Shown piece after piece: positions 16,296-23,861 of a stretch of 64,000 nucleotides of DNA (positions within the stretch are counted from its first letter, which is position 1; each line of letters opens with the position of its first letter). The notes under the pieces were generated by a model that saw nothing but the letters and a program-made list of their open reading frames with translations, did not search any database and was not told the DNA's origin. The DNA is taken from assembly GCA_964465375.1 (NCBI GenBank), contig CAYXIJ010000002.1, forward strand, positions 62,001-126,000, in the 5' to 3' direction. Source of the stretch: CAJWKT01 sp964465375. Lineage in GTDB: Bacteria > Pseudomonadota > Gammaproteobacteria > Steroidobacterales > Rariloculaceae. Position numbers and translations under genes: made by a program.

Positions 16296-18404
16296 TCAAA
16301 ATAAATATTTAATCCCAATTCCAAATACACGGGGCTCTCCATATTGATAATAGGATTCGTTGGTCCAACCCTTACGGGGGTCATTGCCAAAATAAAGGCC
16401 ATGAATAGCATAATCCTTATTAGTTAGATTGCGACCCCACATCTGTAATTCAGCTGCCCCCAGCCGATAGCGGAAACTTGCATTCATTAATACATAGCTA
16501 TCAAGGCCCGCCGTATGATAATACCCAAAACGGCTATTATCTTGTCCTTCAAGTTCTACCCTAAAATCAAGTTTTTCACTAAGCGATACTTTCGCACCCA
16601 AATTAAATTGCCATGCGGGAGACTTGGCCTGATCAATATTATTTCGGACAACAAAATCCCCGCGATCTAGATCAAATATGGTTATCTCTTTTATTTTCGT
16701 CTTGAGCCATCCAAGCGAACCAAACAACTCCGCTCGTGCCGAAAATTGATAACTCAGCTCTATCTCTGCACCCGAAGTGTACCCATTAACATTATCCAAA
16801 AAGCCTATCCACAAAAAATTTTGTCCATCCCACATCCATGATTCCAGTTGTGCATTATTTCGGTCCATATGGAATAGGGCAGCACGAAAAATGATTTGAT
16901 CATCAAAATAGATGCCCTTTATCCCGAGCTCTCTATTAAGTAATGTCTCCGTGGCCACTTGGAGTCTAGGCCGCATGAATGTTTGAAACTCCGATCTCAT
17001 AATCGGTATGTTTGAGCTTGCAACCGTATTAACACCACCGGGTTTGCTTCCACGGGAAATTGTTGCATAAAAAAATGAACTGCCTAAGGTTTGATAGGTT
17101 AGCGTTAACTCACCATTCTGAAGGGTATCGTCACTGACAGATACAAAGCTTTGGGTATCTCGATAACTATCATCAAATTTTTCATAACGAATCCCCGCGG
17201 TAAGCCCAAGCCCCCGATTAAAAGGAATCGTGAGATTGCCATAAATAGCACGCCTTTTGATTTCATAAAAACTGAAAAAATCTCCGTAGTACTTACGGTG
17301 CAGATTTTCTTTTTTTCGCTCTGTATATAAACCAATGACGTATTGAGCATCGGAAAAAGGAAAATCTCCCAGTAGACGCATGTCTAAAAAAAGATCGCTC
17401 CTCTTTCTCAGGTAACTATCAGTATGGGAGAAAAAATCTGAAACCGGATCACAAAGCGCCCCGTCGCAGATACCAACAAATGTCCAGTCCTCGTCAAATC
17501 CATAATCAAGATCGCTTTCCAGCCAAACTGCATTTGCTTGCAGGGTTGAGAATTCCCCAAGTTGCCACTCTGCCTCCCCTGCAAGCGCTAAACTAGTCTG
17601 GCTGTCCTGCCCCGGTTGATCCGATAGTGTCTCTCGAGTGTTATCTAGCGAGAAAGCGTCGTAACCATTTTTCCCATCGAAATAAAGTGCCGTTATATTG
17701 TACTGAGACCTTTCGCTGGAATTAATGTGAAAAGTTCCGCGAACAGAAGTTTCATTGTGACCATCCGTATCATCTCGATTAAGAAACGTATTACTAATGT
17801 ATCCTTGGCTTTCATTGTGCTGAGCTGCCAAACGCACGGTAACGATATCACTCAGTGCCCCACTAATGGCACCGTCCACATGCCAGCTCCCATAGTTTCC
17901 CGCACCGACCTCAATGTAACCTTCCAGCATTTCTGTAGGTCTCTTGCCGAGGATATTAACCATTCCACCTAATGCGCTGCCCCCGAAACGTGTTCCCTGA
18001 GGACCACGGAGAATCTCTATCTGCTCTACATCGAATAACATAGCTGAGTTAGCCACGCCCCCTAGATTGATTCCATTCATGGTAATGCCAATCGAGGGAA
18101 AATGTTTTGGGTCAACGAACTGCTCTAAATCACCAATCCCACGTACCTGCAGGAAGCGAGCTCGAGATGCGCCACCAGAATAATTTATATTGGCCGAAGT
18201 ATTTAGTACTGACTCAAGGTGTTGGGCTCCTCGACTCTCTATACTCGCGTCATCAATAATCGAGACGCTAGCCGAAGTACTCATCAAAGAATCTTGGCGA
18301 AACCCAGCTGTCACTATGATTTCTTCCAGAGGGGTCCGGTGCTCCAGCTCCTGAGCATTCAAAAAAACTGAGTTTAGCAATATTGCAGTCGCTACTGACC
18401 TCAC
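16296..18404 (-). CDS. TonB-dependent receptor under TPP riboswitch control (thiamine uptake)
   Basis: A ~702-residue outer-membrane receptor. A TonB box (EEIIVTAGF) follows the signal region. A plug domain comes next (SVSIIDDASIESRG, then VRGIGDLEQ, then VEQIEILRGPQGTRFG), then a 22-strand-type barrel ending in GIGIKYLF with the terminal Phe needed for outer-membrane assembly. The TPP riboswitch upstream makes thiamine or a precursor the likely cargo. GTG at 18404 gives a short signal peptide. A perfect AGGAGG at 18453-18458 sits 6 bases before an in-frame ATA at 18446, which would add a normal MKII-type signal start; see findings. No ATG is in frame. Confidence 0.9.
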   Translation of the reverse strand: MRSVATAILLNSVFLNAQELEHRTPLEEIIVTAGFRQDSLMSTSASVSIIDDASIESRGAQHLESVLNTSANINYSGGASRARFLQVRGIGDLEQFVDPKHFPSIGITMNGINLGGVANSAMLFDVEQIEILRGPQGTRFGGSALGGMVNILGKRPTEMLEGYIEVGAGNYGSWHVDGAISGALSDIVTVRLAAQHNESQGYISNTFLNRDDTDGHNETSVRGTFHINSSERSQYNITALYFDGKNGYDAFSLDNTRETLSDQPGQDSQTSLALAGEAEWQLGEFSTLQANAVWLESDLDYGFDEDWTFVGICDGALCDPVSDFFSHTDSYLRKRSDLFLDMRLLGDFPFSDAQYVIGLYTERKKENLHRKYYGDFFSFYEIKRRAIYGNLTIPFNRGLGLTAGIRYEKFDDSYRDTQSFVSVSDDTLQNGELTLTYQTLGSSFFYATISRGSKPGGVNTVASSNIPIMRSEFQTFMRPRLQVATETLLNRELGIKGIYFDDQIIFRAALFHMDRNNAQLESWMWDGQNFLWIGFLDNVNGYTSGAEIELSYQFSARAELFGSLGWLKTKIKEITIFDLDRGDFVVRNNIDQAKSPAWQFNLGAKVSLSEKLDFRVELEGQDNSRFGYYHTAGLDSYVLMNASFRYRLGAAELQMWGRNLTNKDYAIHGLYFGNDPRKGWTNESYYQYGEPRVFGIGIKYLF

Positions 18405-18452
18405 AAAGACGATGCTCCATCCAACAAAACTTGGGATGATTTTTATGTCGGA

Positions 18453-18458
18453 CCTCCT
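18453..18458 (-). promoter_or_regulatory. Shine-Dalgarno AGGAGG upstream of a possible ATA start
   Basis: On the minus strand AGAGGAGG is followed by TCCGAC and then ATA AAA ATC, in frame with the TonB receptor. It is too far (about 48 bases) from the GTG at 18404 to serve it. It lies downstream of the TPP aptamer with no T-rich terminator between, so ligand control is probably at translation through access to this site. Confidence 0.5.
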
Positions 18459-18504
18459 CTATGAAAGATCCGGCCTGTATTGCGAATGGGAATTACTTGG
18501 AAAA

Positions 18505-18600
18505 CTCCAGTCCCTTCGCCGGTACTAACCGGATCAGGTTCAAAGGGTTGACTAGCATCCAGGCTAACCTCTCAGGCCGTTTCCGACCACCCCTCGGTAA
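18505..18600 (-). promoter_or_regulatory. TPP riboswitch (THI element)
   Basis: Read on the minus strand the segment has all conserved TPP aptamer blocks in order: GGGGTG near 18592, CTGAGA at 18570-18575, then ACCCTTTGAACCTGATC, then GGTTAGTACCGGCGAAGGGA. The last block closes the helix that holds the pyrophosphate side and the CTGAGA block binds the pyrimidine. It lies in the leader of the TonB receptor / PnuC / phosphotransferase operon. Thiamine pyrophosphate binding should lower expression of this uptake and salvage unit. Confidence 0.96.
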
Positions 18601-18603
18601 CAA

Positions 18604-18618
18604 GCCCGCTACGCGGGC
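18604..18618 (-). terminator. Strong short hairpin between moaB and the TPP riboswitch
   Basis: GCCCGC-TAC-GCGGGC is a perfect 6-bp GC stem with a 3-base loop. On the minus strand it is followed by TTGTTACC, a short T-rich stretch. It lies just after the moaB stop (18661) and just before the riboswitch aptamer, so it could end moaB transcripts and separate them from the thiamine operon. Confidence 0.4.
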
Positions 18619-18660
18619 AATATGGACCAATGATAGGGGAAGAATGACATGCTGGGAAGA

Positions 18661-19188
18661 CTACTCTTCTTTTAGGCGTGGCATGAGCTCCACCAGATTG
18701 CATGGCAGCGTACGATAATCTAGTTGCTTGGCAATAAGCTTATCCCAACCGGTAACACATGCGTCGGTTGAGCCTGGCAAACAAAAAATATAAGTCCCGT
18801 TGGCCACTCCAGCCAAGCAGCGTGATTGTAGGCTAGAGGTCCCGATCTCCTCGAAAGAAATAATTCTAAATAACTCTCCAAAACCTGTTATCTCTTTTTC
18901 CAACAATGGAGAAATTGCCTCAGGGGTTCCATCGCGGCCCGTCACGCCAGTTCCACCCGTTGATAAAATTGCATTGACCTTTGGATCCGCAATCCACTGA
19001 GAAACAACAACACGAATCTTATAGATATCATCACTAACAATCTTTTCATCTGCAATATTGTGGCCGGCTTGGGTCGCGCGCTCGATGAGTAGACGACCAG
19101 ACCTATCCGTTGCTTTTGTTCTTGTATCAGAAACCGTCAAGACAGCGATGCTAAGGGAGACAAATTCTCTGTCGTCAGCTTTTGGCAT
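18661..19188 (-). CDS. moaB: Molybdenum cofactor biosynthesis protein MoaB
   Basis: A 175-residue MoaB/Mog-fold protein of molybdopterin biosynthesis, probably acting in the molybdopterin adenylylation step as in organisms that use MoaB in place of Mog. The N-terminal strand AVLTVSDTRT, the substrate loop STGGTGVTGRDGTPEA and the C-terminal FCLPGSTDA are standard. Length is typical. It is on the opposite side of mocA from moaE, and the DUF2784 gene precedes it on the same strand. Confidence 0.93.
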   Translation of the reverse strand: MPKADDREFVSLSIAVLTVSDTRTKATDRSGRLLIERATQAGHNIADEKIVSDDIYKIRVVVSQWIADPKVNAILSTGGTGVTGRDGTPEAISPLLEKEITGFGELFRIISFEEIGTSSLQSRCLAGVANGTYIFCLPGSTDACVTGWDKLIAKQLDYRTLPCNLVELMPRLKEE

Positions 19189-19264
19189 AACAGGTACCTT
19201 CGCAGGATTCTAACTGGGTGGCAAGCTCAGGCTACACTAAGGTGGAAGCAATTCTGACACTCTG

Positions 19265-19615
19265 CTACTGAGAAAAAAACCAATACAGTAGTACATTCCA
19301 TGCGAATACCGACAGGCCGAAGCCAACCTCCATTGAGCGAGTTAATCCTGTCGAACCGATGGGTCGGAGAATATAGTGCTCAATAAAGCCACCATCAAAA
19401 CCCGGTTGACCAGCTAACCGCCTAAAATATTTCTCCAGCGGCGTCAGGGGACAAGTCCAGCCAAACACAAACACCGCAGAAGACCAAGCAACTGCCAGCA
19501 GGTGGCCCCAAATGGCCCAGGGCCACACAAGTACTACTAGCGCTCCCAATAAAGCAAACACTACCCAAAGAAAATGCAGCCAAAAAATTGTGGTTGCCAA
19601 TAAGCTCACTAACAT
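19265..19615 (-). CDS. DUF2784 family membrane protein
   Basis: A 116-residue integral membrane protein with about four hydrophobic segments. The DUF2784 signature is clear: an N-terminal FWLHFLWVVFALLG, a central WTCPLTPLEKYFRRLAG and GFIEHYIL before the last helix. The function is unknown. It is divergent from mocA with 18 bases between the start codons and lies 76 bases upstream of moaB on the same strand. Confidence 0.85.
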   Translation of the reverse strand: MLVSLLATTIFWLHFLWVVFALLGALVVLVWPWAIWGHLLAVAWSSAVFVFGWTCPLTPLEKYFRRLAGQPGFDGGFIEHYILRPIGSTGLTRSMEVGFGLSVFAWNVLLYWFFSQ

Positions 19616-19633
19616 AGCACTGTCTAGTATAGT

Positions 19634-20251
19634 GTGATTATGACCGTGTTAAACGACCGTAGTGGACTATGGTGCGTAATCCTTGCTGCCGGTGCGTCCA
19701 GTCGCCTAGGAAAACCTAAGCAATTAATCCAATATCGCGGTCGACCGTTGTTGCTGCATGCAACAAGTGCTGCGACATCAATTTCTCCAAAGCGAACCAT
19801 TGTTGTACTAGGCGCACACTCACTTAGATTGAGGGCACTGCTTGCAAGACACCCACAAAACGTCTCCATCATTGTGAATCACCAGTGGAGGTCGGGAATG
19901 GCGAGCTCTCTGATCGTTGGACTCAAGGCCCTCCCTTCGAGTGCACGTGCCGCACTATTGATGCTTAGTGACCAACCTCGAATAGACGCCCGTTCCCTGG
20001 ATCGCTTGGTAAAAGCTTGGCGCGCCAAACCAAGTGTGCCAGCTGCGTCTTATTTCTCTGAGACCATTGGTGCACCAACCATACTGCCCAAACAGTACTG
20101 GGCTGATATCAAGCTATTATCTGGTGACACTGGGGCCCGGTATTTGCTGAAACAATCTGACATAAATACCACGACCGTAGCAATGCCGGAGGCAACACTC
20201 GATATCGACACTGACGAGGATTTAAAGCGACTAAAATACACTTTAAATTAA
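19634..20251 (+). CDS. mocA: Molybdenum cofactor cytidylyltransferase-like nucleotidyltransferase
   Basis: A 205-residue MobA/MocA-type NTP transferase. The N-terminal LAAGASSRLGKPKQL is the NTP-binding signature and the KQLI form is that of MocA, which makes the cytosine-dinucleotide cofactor used by xanthine-dehydrogenase-type enzymes. LMLSDQPRID carries the metal Asp, and LDIDTDEDLKRL is the usual C-terminus. GTG at 19634 and ATG at 19640 are both possible starts. It sits between divergent DUF2784 and convergent moaE. No molybdoenzyme lies in the window. Confidence 0.85.
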   Translation: MIMTVLNDRSGLWCVILAAGASSRLGKPKQLIQYRGRPLLLHATSAATSISPKRTIVVLGAHSLRLRALLARHPQNVSIIVNHQWRSGMASSLIVGLKALPSSARAALLMLSDQPRIDARSLDRLVKAWRAKPSVPAASYFSETIGAPTILPKQYWADIKLLSGDTGARYLLKQSDINTTTVAMPEATLDIDTDEDLKRLKYTLN

Positions 20252-20263
20252 GGAAAATTCGTC

Positions 20264-20701
20264 TTAGCGCCCCTCTCGCTTTCTCGTTCCGTCCCAGTTG
20301 ATCCAGCCTGAGTGTCCATCACTATAGTGTTCTTTTTTCCAGATGGGCAAGCGATGTTTCAGCTCATCAATAATGTAGCGGCAAGCGTCCAAAGCGGGGG
20401 CCCGATGGCCAGCGCTAACACCTACCCACACAGCACAATCCCCAATTTCTAGAACTCCTACTCGATGAATACAGCTGGCACCAAGCAGATTAAAGCGCGC
20501 GCAGGCTTCGTTAATAATCTTTTGTCCTTCCTTGATAGCTATACCATCATGGGCTTCATACTCAAGGCGGATCACAGACTCGCCATCATTGTGATCTCGT
20601 ACCCAACCTTCGAAGCAGACACAAGCACCAGCACTATCGTTGCGAAGCTCATCGCTAAGTTCATAGGAATCAATAGTATTGGGACTAATATTAAAACTCA
20701 T
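20264..20701 (-). CDS. moaE: Molybdopterin synthase catalytic subunit MoaE
   Basis: A 145-residue large subunit of molybdopterin synthase, which transfers sulfur from MoaD thiocarboxylate to precursor Z. ACVCFEGWVRDHNDG near the N-terminus, LEYEAHDGIA, then HRVGVLEIGD and the C-terminal RLPIWKKEHYSDG with the active-site lysines are all present. The usual partner moaD is not adjacent and must lie elsewhere. It is convergent with mocA, 12 bases apart. Confidence 0.94.
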   Translation of the reverse strand: MSFNISPNTIDSYELSDELRNDSAGACVCFEGWVRDHNDGESVIRLEYEAHDGIAIKEGQKIINEACARFNLLGASCIHRVGVLEIGDCAVWVGVSAGHRAPALDACRYIIDELKHRLPIWKKEHYSDGHSGWINWDGTRKREGR

Positions 20702-20796
20702 GCCCTATTTGCTCCTCCCCAACCGCTGTTCTTATATCAAGTTTAATTTTGATGGCATGAAATGTTCACATAACGTAGATTGACTAATCGTTATTC

Positions 20797-22086
20797 TTAG
20801 GGCCGAATTTGACCACTACCCCTGACCACATACTTATAGCTAGTAAGCTGCTCGGCGCCGACCGGACCGCGAGCATGGATCCGTCCAGTGGCGATGCCGA
20901 GCTCTGCACCCATACCAAACTCACCACCATCCGCAAACTGCGTAGACGTATTGTGCATAAGAATGGCACTATCAAGCGCCCCGAAAAATTGCTCTGCCAC
21001 ACTCGTATCTTCGCTGACGATCGACTCAGTATGCCCTGACCCAAACCTTTCGATGTGATGAATCGCTTGGTCAAGCCCCTCAACGATCTTTACTGCAACC
21101 ACAGCGTCTAAATACTCTGTACCCCAGTCAGAGTCTGATGCTGCCACTACACGCTCATCGCAAGCTTGAGTCGTTGGGTCTCCCCGAACCTCACAACCGG
21201 CTTCAATTAAATCCAATACCAATGGCTTAAGATGAGTGTCTACACAAGACTTATCAACTAAAACAGTTTCAGTAGCACCACAAATGCCGGTCCGGCGCAT
21301 CTTAGCATTGACTACAATACTGCGTGCCATCTGCAGATCCGCTGCCCCGTGAACGTAGGTGTGGCAGATTCCCTCTAAATGTCCCATCACCGGGATGCGG
21401 GCATCTTGTTGCACTCTCGCTATCAGTCCCTTACCACCCCGAGGCACCACGACATCCAAGAAGTCCGCCATATCCCTGAGTAATATTCCAACTGCCTCGC
21501 GGTCCTGCGTTGGAACCATCTGAACTGCTGCCTCGGGCAATCCAACCTCCTGAAGTCCCTTGACAATACAAACATGAATGGCAGCACTAGAACGCATGCT
21601 CTCCGACCCTCCTCTTAAGATAACCGCGTTGCCGCTCTTAAGACAGAGAGCCCCCGCATCAGCGGTAACATTGGGTCGACTCTCATAAATAATACCAATT
21701 ACTCCCAATGGGACCCGCACTCGCTGTATCCGGAGCCCATTTGGTCGTTGCCATTCATCAATGACCTTCCCCACTGGATCAGGCAGTCTAGCAATATCCT
21801 TAATACCAGAGACCATCGCATGAATACGTGCTTCATCTAGGGCTAAACGGTCTAATAGGGCACCTGATAGGTTTTTACTACGAGCACTCTCCATATCGGC
21901 TGAGTTGGCTTTTAGAATATCCAATATGGATCGGCTTACCTCTGCTGCTGCTGCCTCAAGAGCTGCGTTTCTTTCATCCTCTTCAGCCCTCTCAAGCACG
22001 CGGGCCGCCTGTCGGGCCATTTTGCCCAATAGAAGCATCTGCTGGTGTAGGTTCTCATTCCCACCCTCTGTATTTACCGATGTCAT
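20797..22086 (-). CDS. proA: Gamma-glutamyl phosphate reductase
   Basis: A 429-residue aldehyde-dehydrogenase-fold enzyme for the second step of proline synthesis, reducing glutamyl-5-phosphate with NADPH. The Rossmann segment VPLGVIGIIYESRPNVT, the KSGNAVILRGGSE region and the catalytic Cys in IVVNAKMRRTGICGATE are visible. The C-terminal GAELGIATGRIHARGPVG is standard. It overlaps the proB stop by 4 bases (ATGA), showing translational coupling. Confidence 0.96.
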   Translation of the reverse strand: MTSVNTEGGNENLHQQMLLLGKMARQAARVLERAEEDERNAALEAAAAEVSRSILDILKANSADMESARSKNLSGALLDRLALDEARIHAMVSGIKDIARLPDPVGKVIDEWQRPNGLRIQRVRVPLGVIGIIYESRPNVTADAGALCLKSGNAVILRGGSESMRSSAAIHVCIVKGLQEVGLPEAAVQMVPTQDREAVGILLRDMADFLDVVVPRGGKGLIARVQQDARIPVMGHLEGICHTYVHGAADLQMARSIVVNAKMRRTGICGATETVLVDKSCVDTHLKPLVLDLIEAGCEVRGDPTTQACDERVVAASDSDWGTEYLDAVVAVKIVEGLDQAIHHIERFGSGHTESIVSEDTSVAEQFFGALDSAILMHNTSTQFADGGEFGMGAELGIATGRIHARGPVGAEQLTSYKYVVRGSGQIRP

Positions 22087-23240
22087 AAGCCTGTCTCGTC
22101 CTGGGTTAATACCAAGTCGTTTCTATGAACTATCTCGTCCCGCCTGCAATAACCTAAAATACCGTTGATTGCGCCTGATTGGCAGCCTGCTATGGAACGA
22201 GTCTCACTAGAGGTATAAGCAGTTAGTCCACGCCCAACCTCTGCGCCATCATGCCCTAAAATCTGCACAACCTCGCCCCGATCAAAGTCACCCTCCACTG
22301 CCAATACACCTGCTGGCAAAAGACTTTTACCCGAAAGAAGCGCACGCTGTGCGCCACCGTCCACTGTCAAAGCACCTTTAGGCTTAAGGGTGCTAGCAAT
22401 CCATTGCTTGCGCGCTGCTTTAGGAGTTGAGGTTGGTATAAACCAAGTAGCCCGAGCACCGCCAAGAAGTTCTCGTATAGGTTCCTTAACACGACCACTT
22501 GTTATCACCACCCGACAACCAGCTCCAAGTGCGATGCGCGCTGCATCAAGTTTAGTGCGCATTCCACCGGCACCCTGAGCCGAGCCAGGGCCTCCAGCCA
22601 TATCCCAATAGTCATGATTAAGATCAGTAATTTCGGGAATATGCCGCGCTTGTTGGTCGGTTTTCGGGTCAGAAGTGTACAGTCCATCCACATCAGAAAG
22701 AATAATTAAGCAATCAGCGCTGAGCATTTGGGCTACATGTGCTGCCAAACGATCGTTATCTCCGTAGCGTATTTCTTCTGTGGCAACTGTGTCATTTTCA
22801 TTAACTACGGGTATTGCGCCACGACTGAGCAAAGTAAGGAGCGTACCTTCAGCATTTAGGTAGCGCCGTCGACTCTCGCTGTCATCCAGAGTTAATAAAA
22901 CTTGGGCTGCCGCAAGATCTTTAAGGCCGAGTTCTTCTTGATAGGCGTGGGCAAGCTGAATTTGGCCCACCGCTGCCGATGCCTGGCTCTCTTCCAAACG
23001 CATGCGATCAGATGCCAAGCCTAGTTGACCAGCCCCCAAAGCAATAGAGCCGGATGACACTATCGCCACCTCTTGGCCCGACTTACGCATGGCTGAAATG
23101 TCACTACATAGTGCCGCTAACCAGGCTCGATCAAGGGTGCCGCTCAACTGATTCACAAACAGCGAAGAACCGATCTTAATTACGACTCGCCGCGCATCAA
23201 GTAGATGCTTTGCACCGCCTACTTGTGATTTAAAAGCCAC
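22083..23240 (-). CDS. proB: Glutamate 5-kinase with PUA domain
   Basis: A 385-residue enzyme for the first, feedback-inhibited step of proline synthesis. The amino acid kinase domain covers about residues 15-275 (VVIKIGSSL, VSSGSIALGAGQL, VNENDTVAT and YGDNDRLAAHVAQM). A C-terminal PUA domain from about 295 (KGALTVDGGAQRALLSGKSL) is as in E. coli. Start is GTG at 23240, with GAGGT 5 bases before. It is followed directly by proA and preceded by ilvH 8 bases away on the same strand, so ilvH-proB-proA form one unit, an uncommon grouping. Confidence 0.96.
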   Translation of the reverse strand: MAFKSQVGGAKHLLDARRVVIKIGSSLFVNQLSGTLDRAWLAALCSDISAMRKSGQEVAIVSSGSIALGAGQLGLASDRMRLEESQASAAVGQIQLAHAYQEELGLKDLAAAQVLLTLDDSESRRRYLNAEGTLLTLLSRGAIPVVNENDTVATEEIRYGDNDRLAAHVAQMLSADCLIILSDVDGLYTSDPKTDQQARHIPEITDLNHDYWDMAGGPGSAQGAGGMRTKLDAARIALGAGCRVVITSGRVKEPIRELLGGARATWFIPTSTPKAARKQWIASTLKPKGALTVDGGAQRALLSGKSLLPAGVLAVEGDFDRGEVVQILGHDGAEVGRGLTAYTSSETRSIAGCQSGAINGILGYCRRDEIVHRNDLVLTQDETGL

Positions 23241-23248
23241 AAGCTACC

Positions 23249-23755
23249 TCAAAGTGATGAAGTGGGATTAAGCACAGGCGCACCTCTGGCCACGGCCATA
23301 GCCCCACTGCGCACCACGGTTAAAATCTCAGCCTTCTCACCAATGCTACTCATGAATCGATCAACGTCCGCACTTCCGCCGATCAACTCTACGGTGTAAT
23401 GACCCTCATGGGTGTCTAATATTTTGGCTCCAAAGTCCCGGGCAAGCGCCTCCAAATTTTCCAACTCACTCCCTTCAATCTGGAGCTTAAATAAGGCTAT
23501 CTCCCTCTCGATATGATCACCACTGGTCATGTCAATTATATTGATGACATCCACCAGTTTAGCTAGCTGCTTAGAGATCTGATCTATAACGTCATCAGAT
23601 CCGTGAGTTACCAAGGTGAGACGAGATACCATCTCATCGCTGGTGGGCGCTACATTAAGGCTCTCAATATTGTAAGCGCGAGAGGAAAACAAATCGGCTA
23701 CCCGAGCCAAGGCGCCGGCCTCATTTTGGAGCAGTATCGAGATAACGTGTCGCAT
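23249..23755 (-). CDS. ilvH: Acetolactate synthase small (regulatory) subunit
   Basis: A 168-residue regulatory subunit. The N-terminal ACT domain (HVISILLQNEAGALARVADLFS, with NIESLNVAPT) binds valine, and the C-terminal TctB-like domain is also present (ALARDFGAKILDTHEG). It would activate the IlvI catalytic subunit and confer valine feedback. Unlike the usual ilvIH operon, it points away from ilvI, with about 100 bases between the two starts, and leads into proBA. Confidence 0.93.
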   Translation of the reverse strand: MRHVISILLQNEAGALARVADLFSSRAYNIESLNVAPTSDEMVSRLTLVTHGSDDVIDQISKQLAKLVDVINIIDMTSGDHIEREIALFKLQIEGSELENLEALARDFGAKILDTHEGHYTVELIGGSADVDRFMSSIGEKAEILTVVRSGAMAVARGAPVLNPTSSL

Positions 23756-23861
23756 ACTAAGATGTTGGCTGAGAACAAAGGGTATTGCAATGCGTAAGCT
23801 TTATCGGCAACACTGAGCGTGTTAGTACAAACCGGAGCAATATCCGCCTTTGTCAAAAAAA

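Noticed and set aside
18461..18718. 85-codon plus-strand frame
   Set aside because: It covers the TPP riboswitch and the moaB 3' end in antisense; the RNA structure explains the conservation.
23756..23861. Branched-chain leader peptide/attenuator before ilvI
   Set aside because: A short frame (MLAENKGYCNA) exists but has no run of Ile, Leu or Val codons and no terminator hairpin follows.
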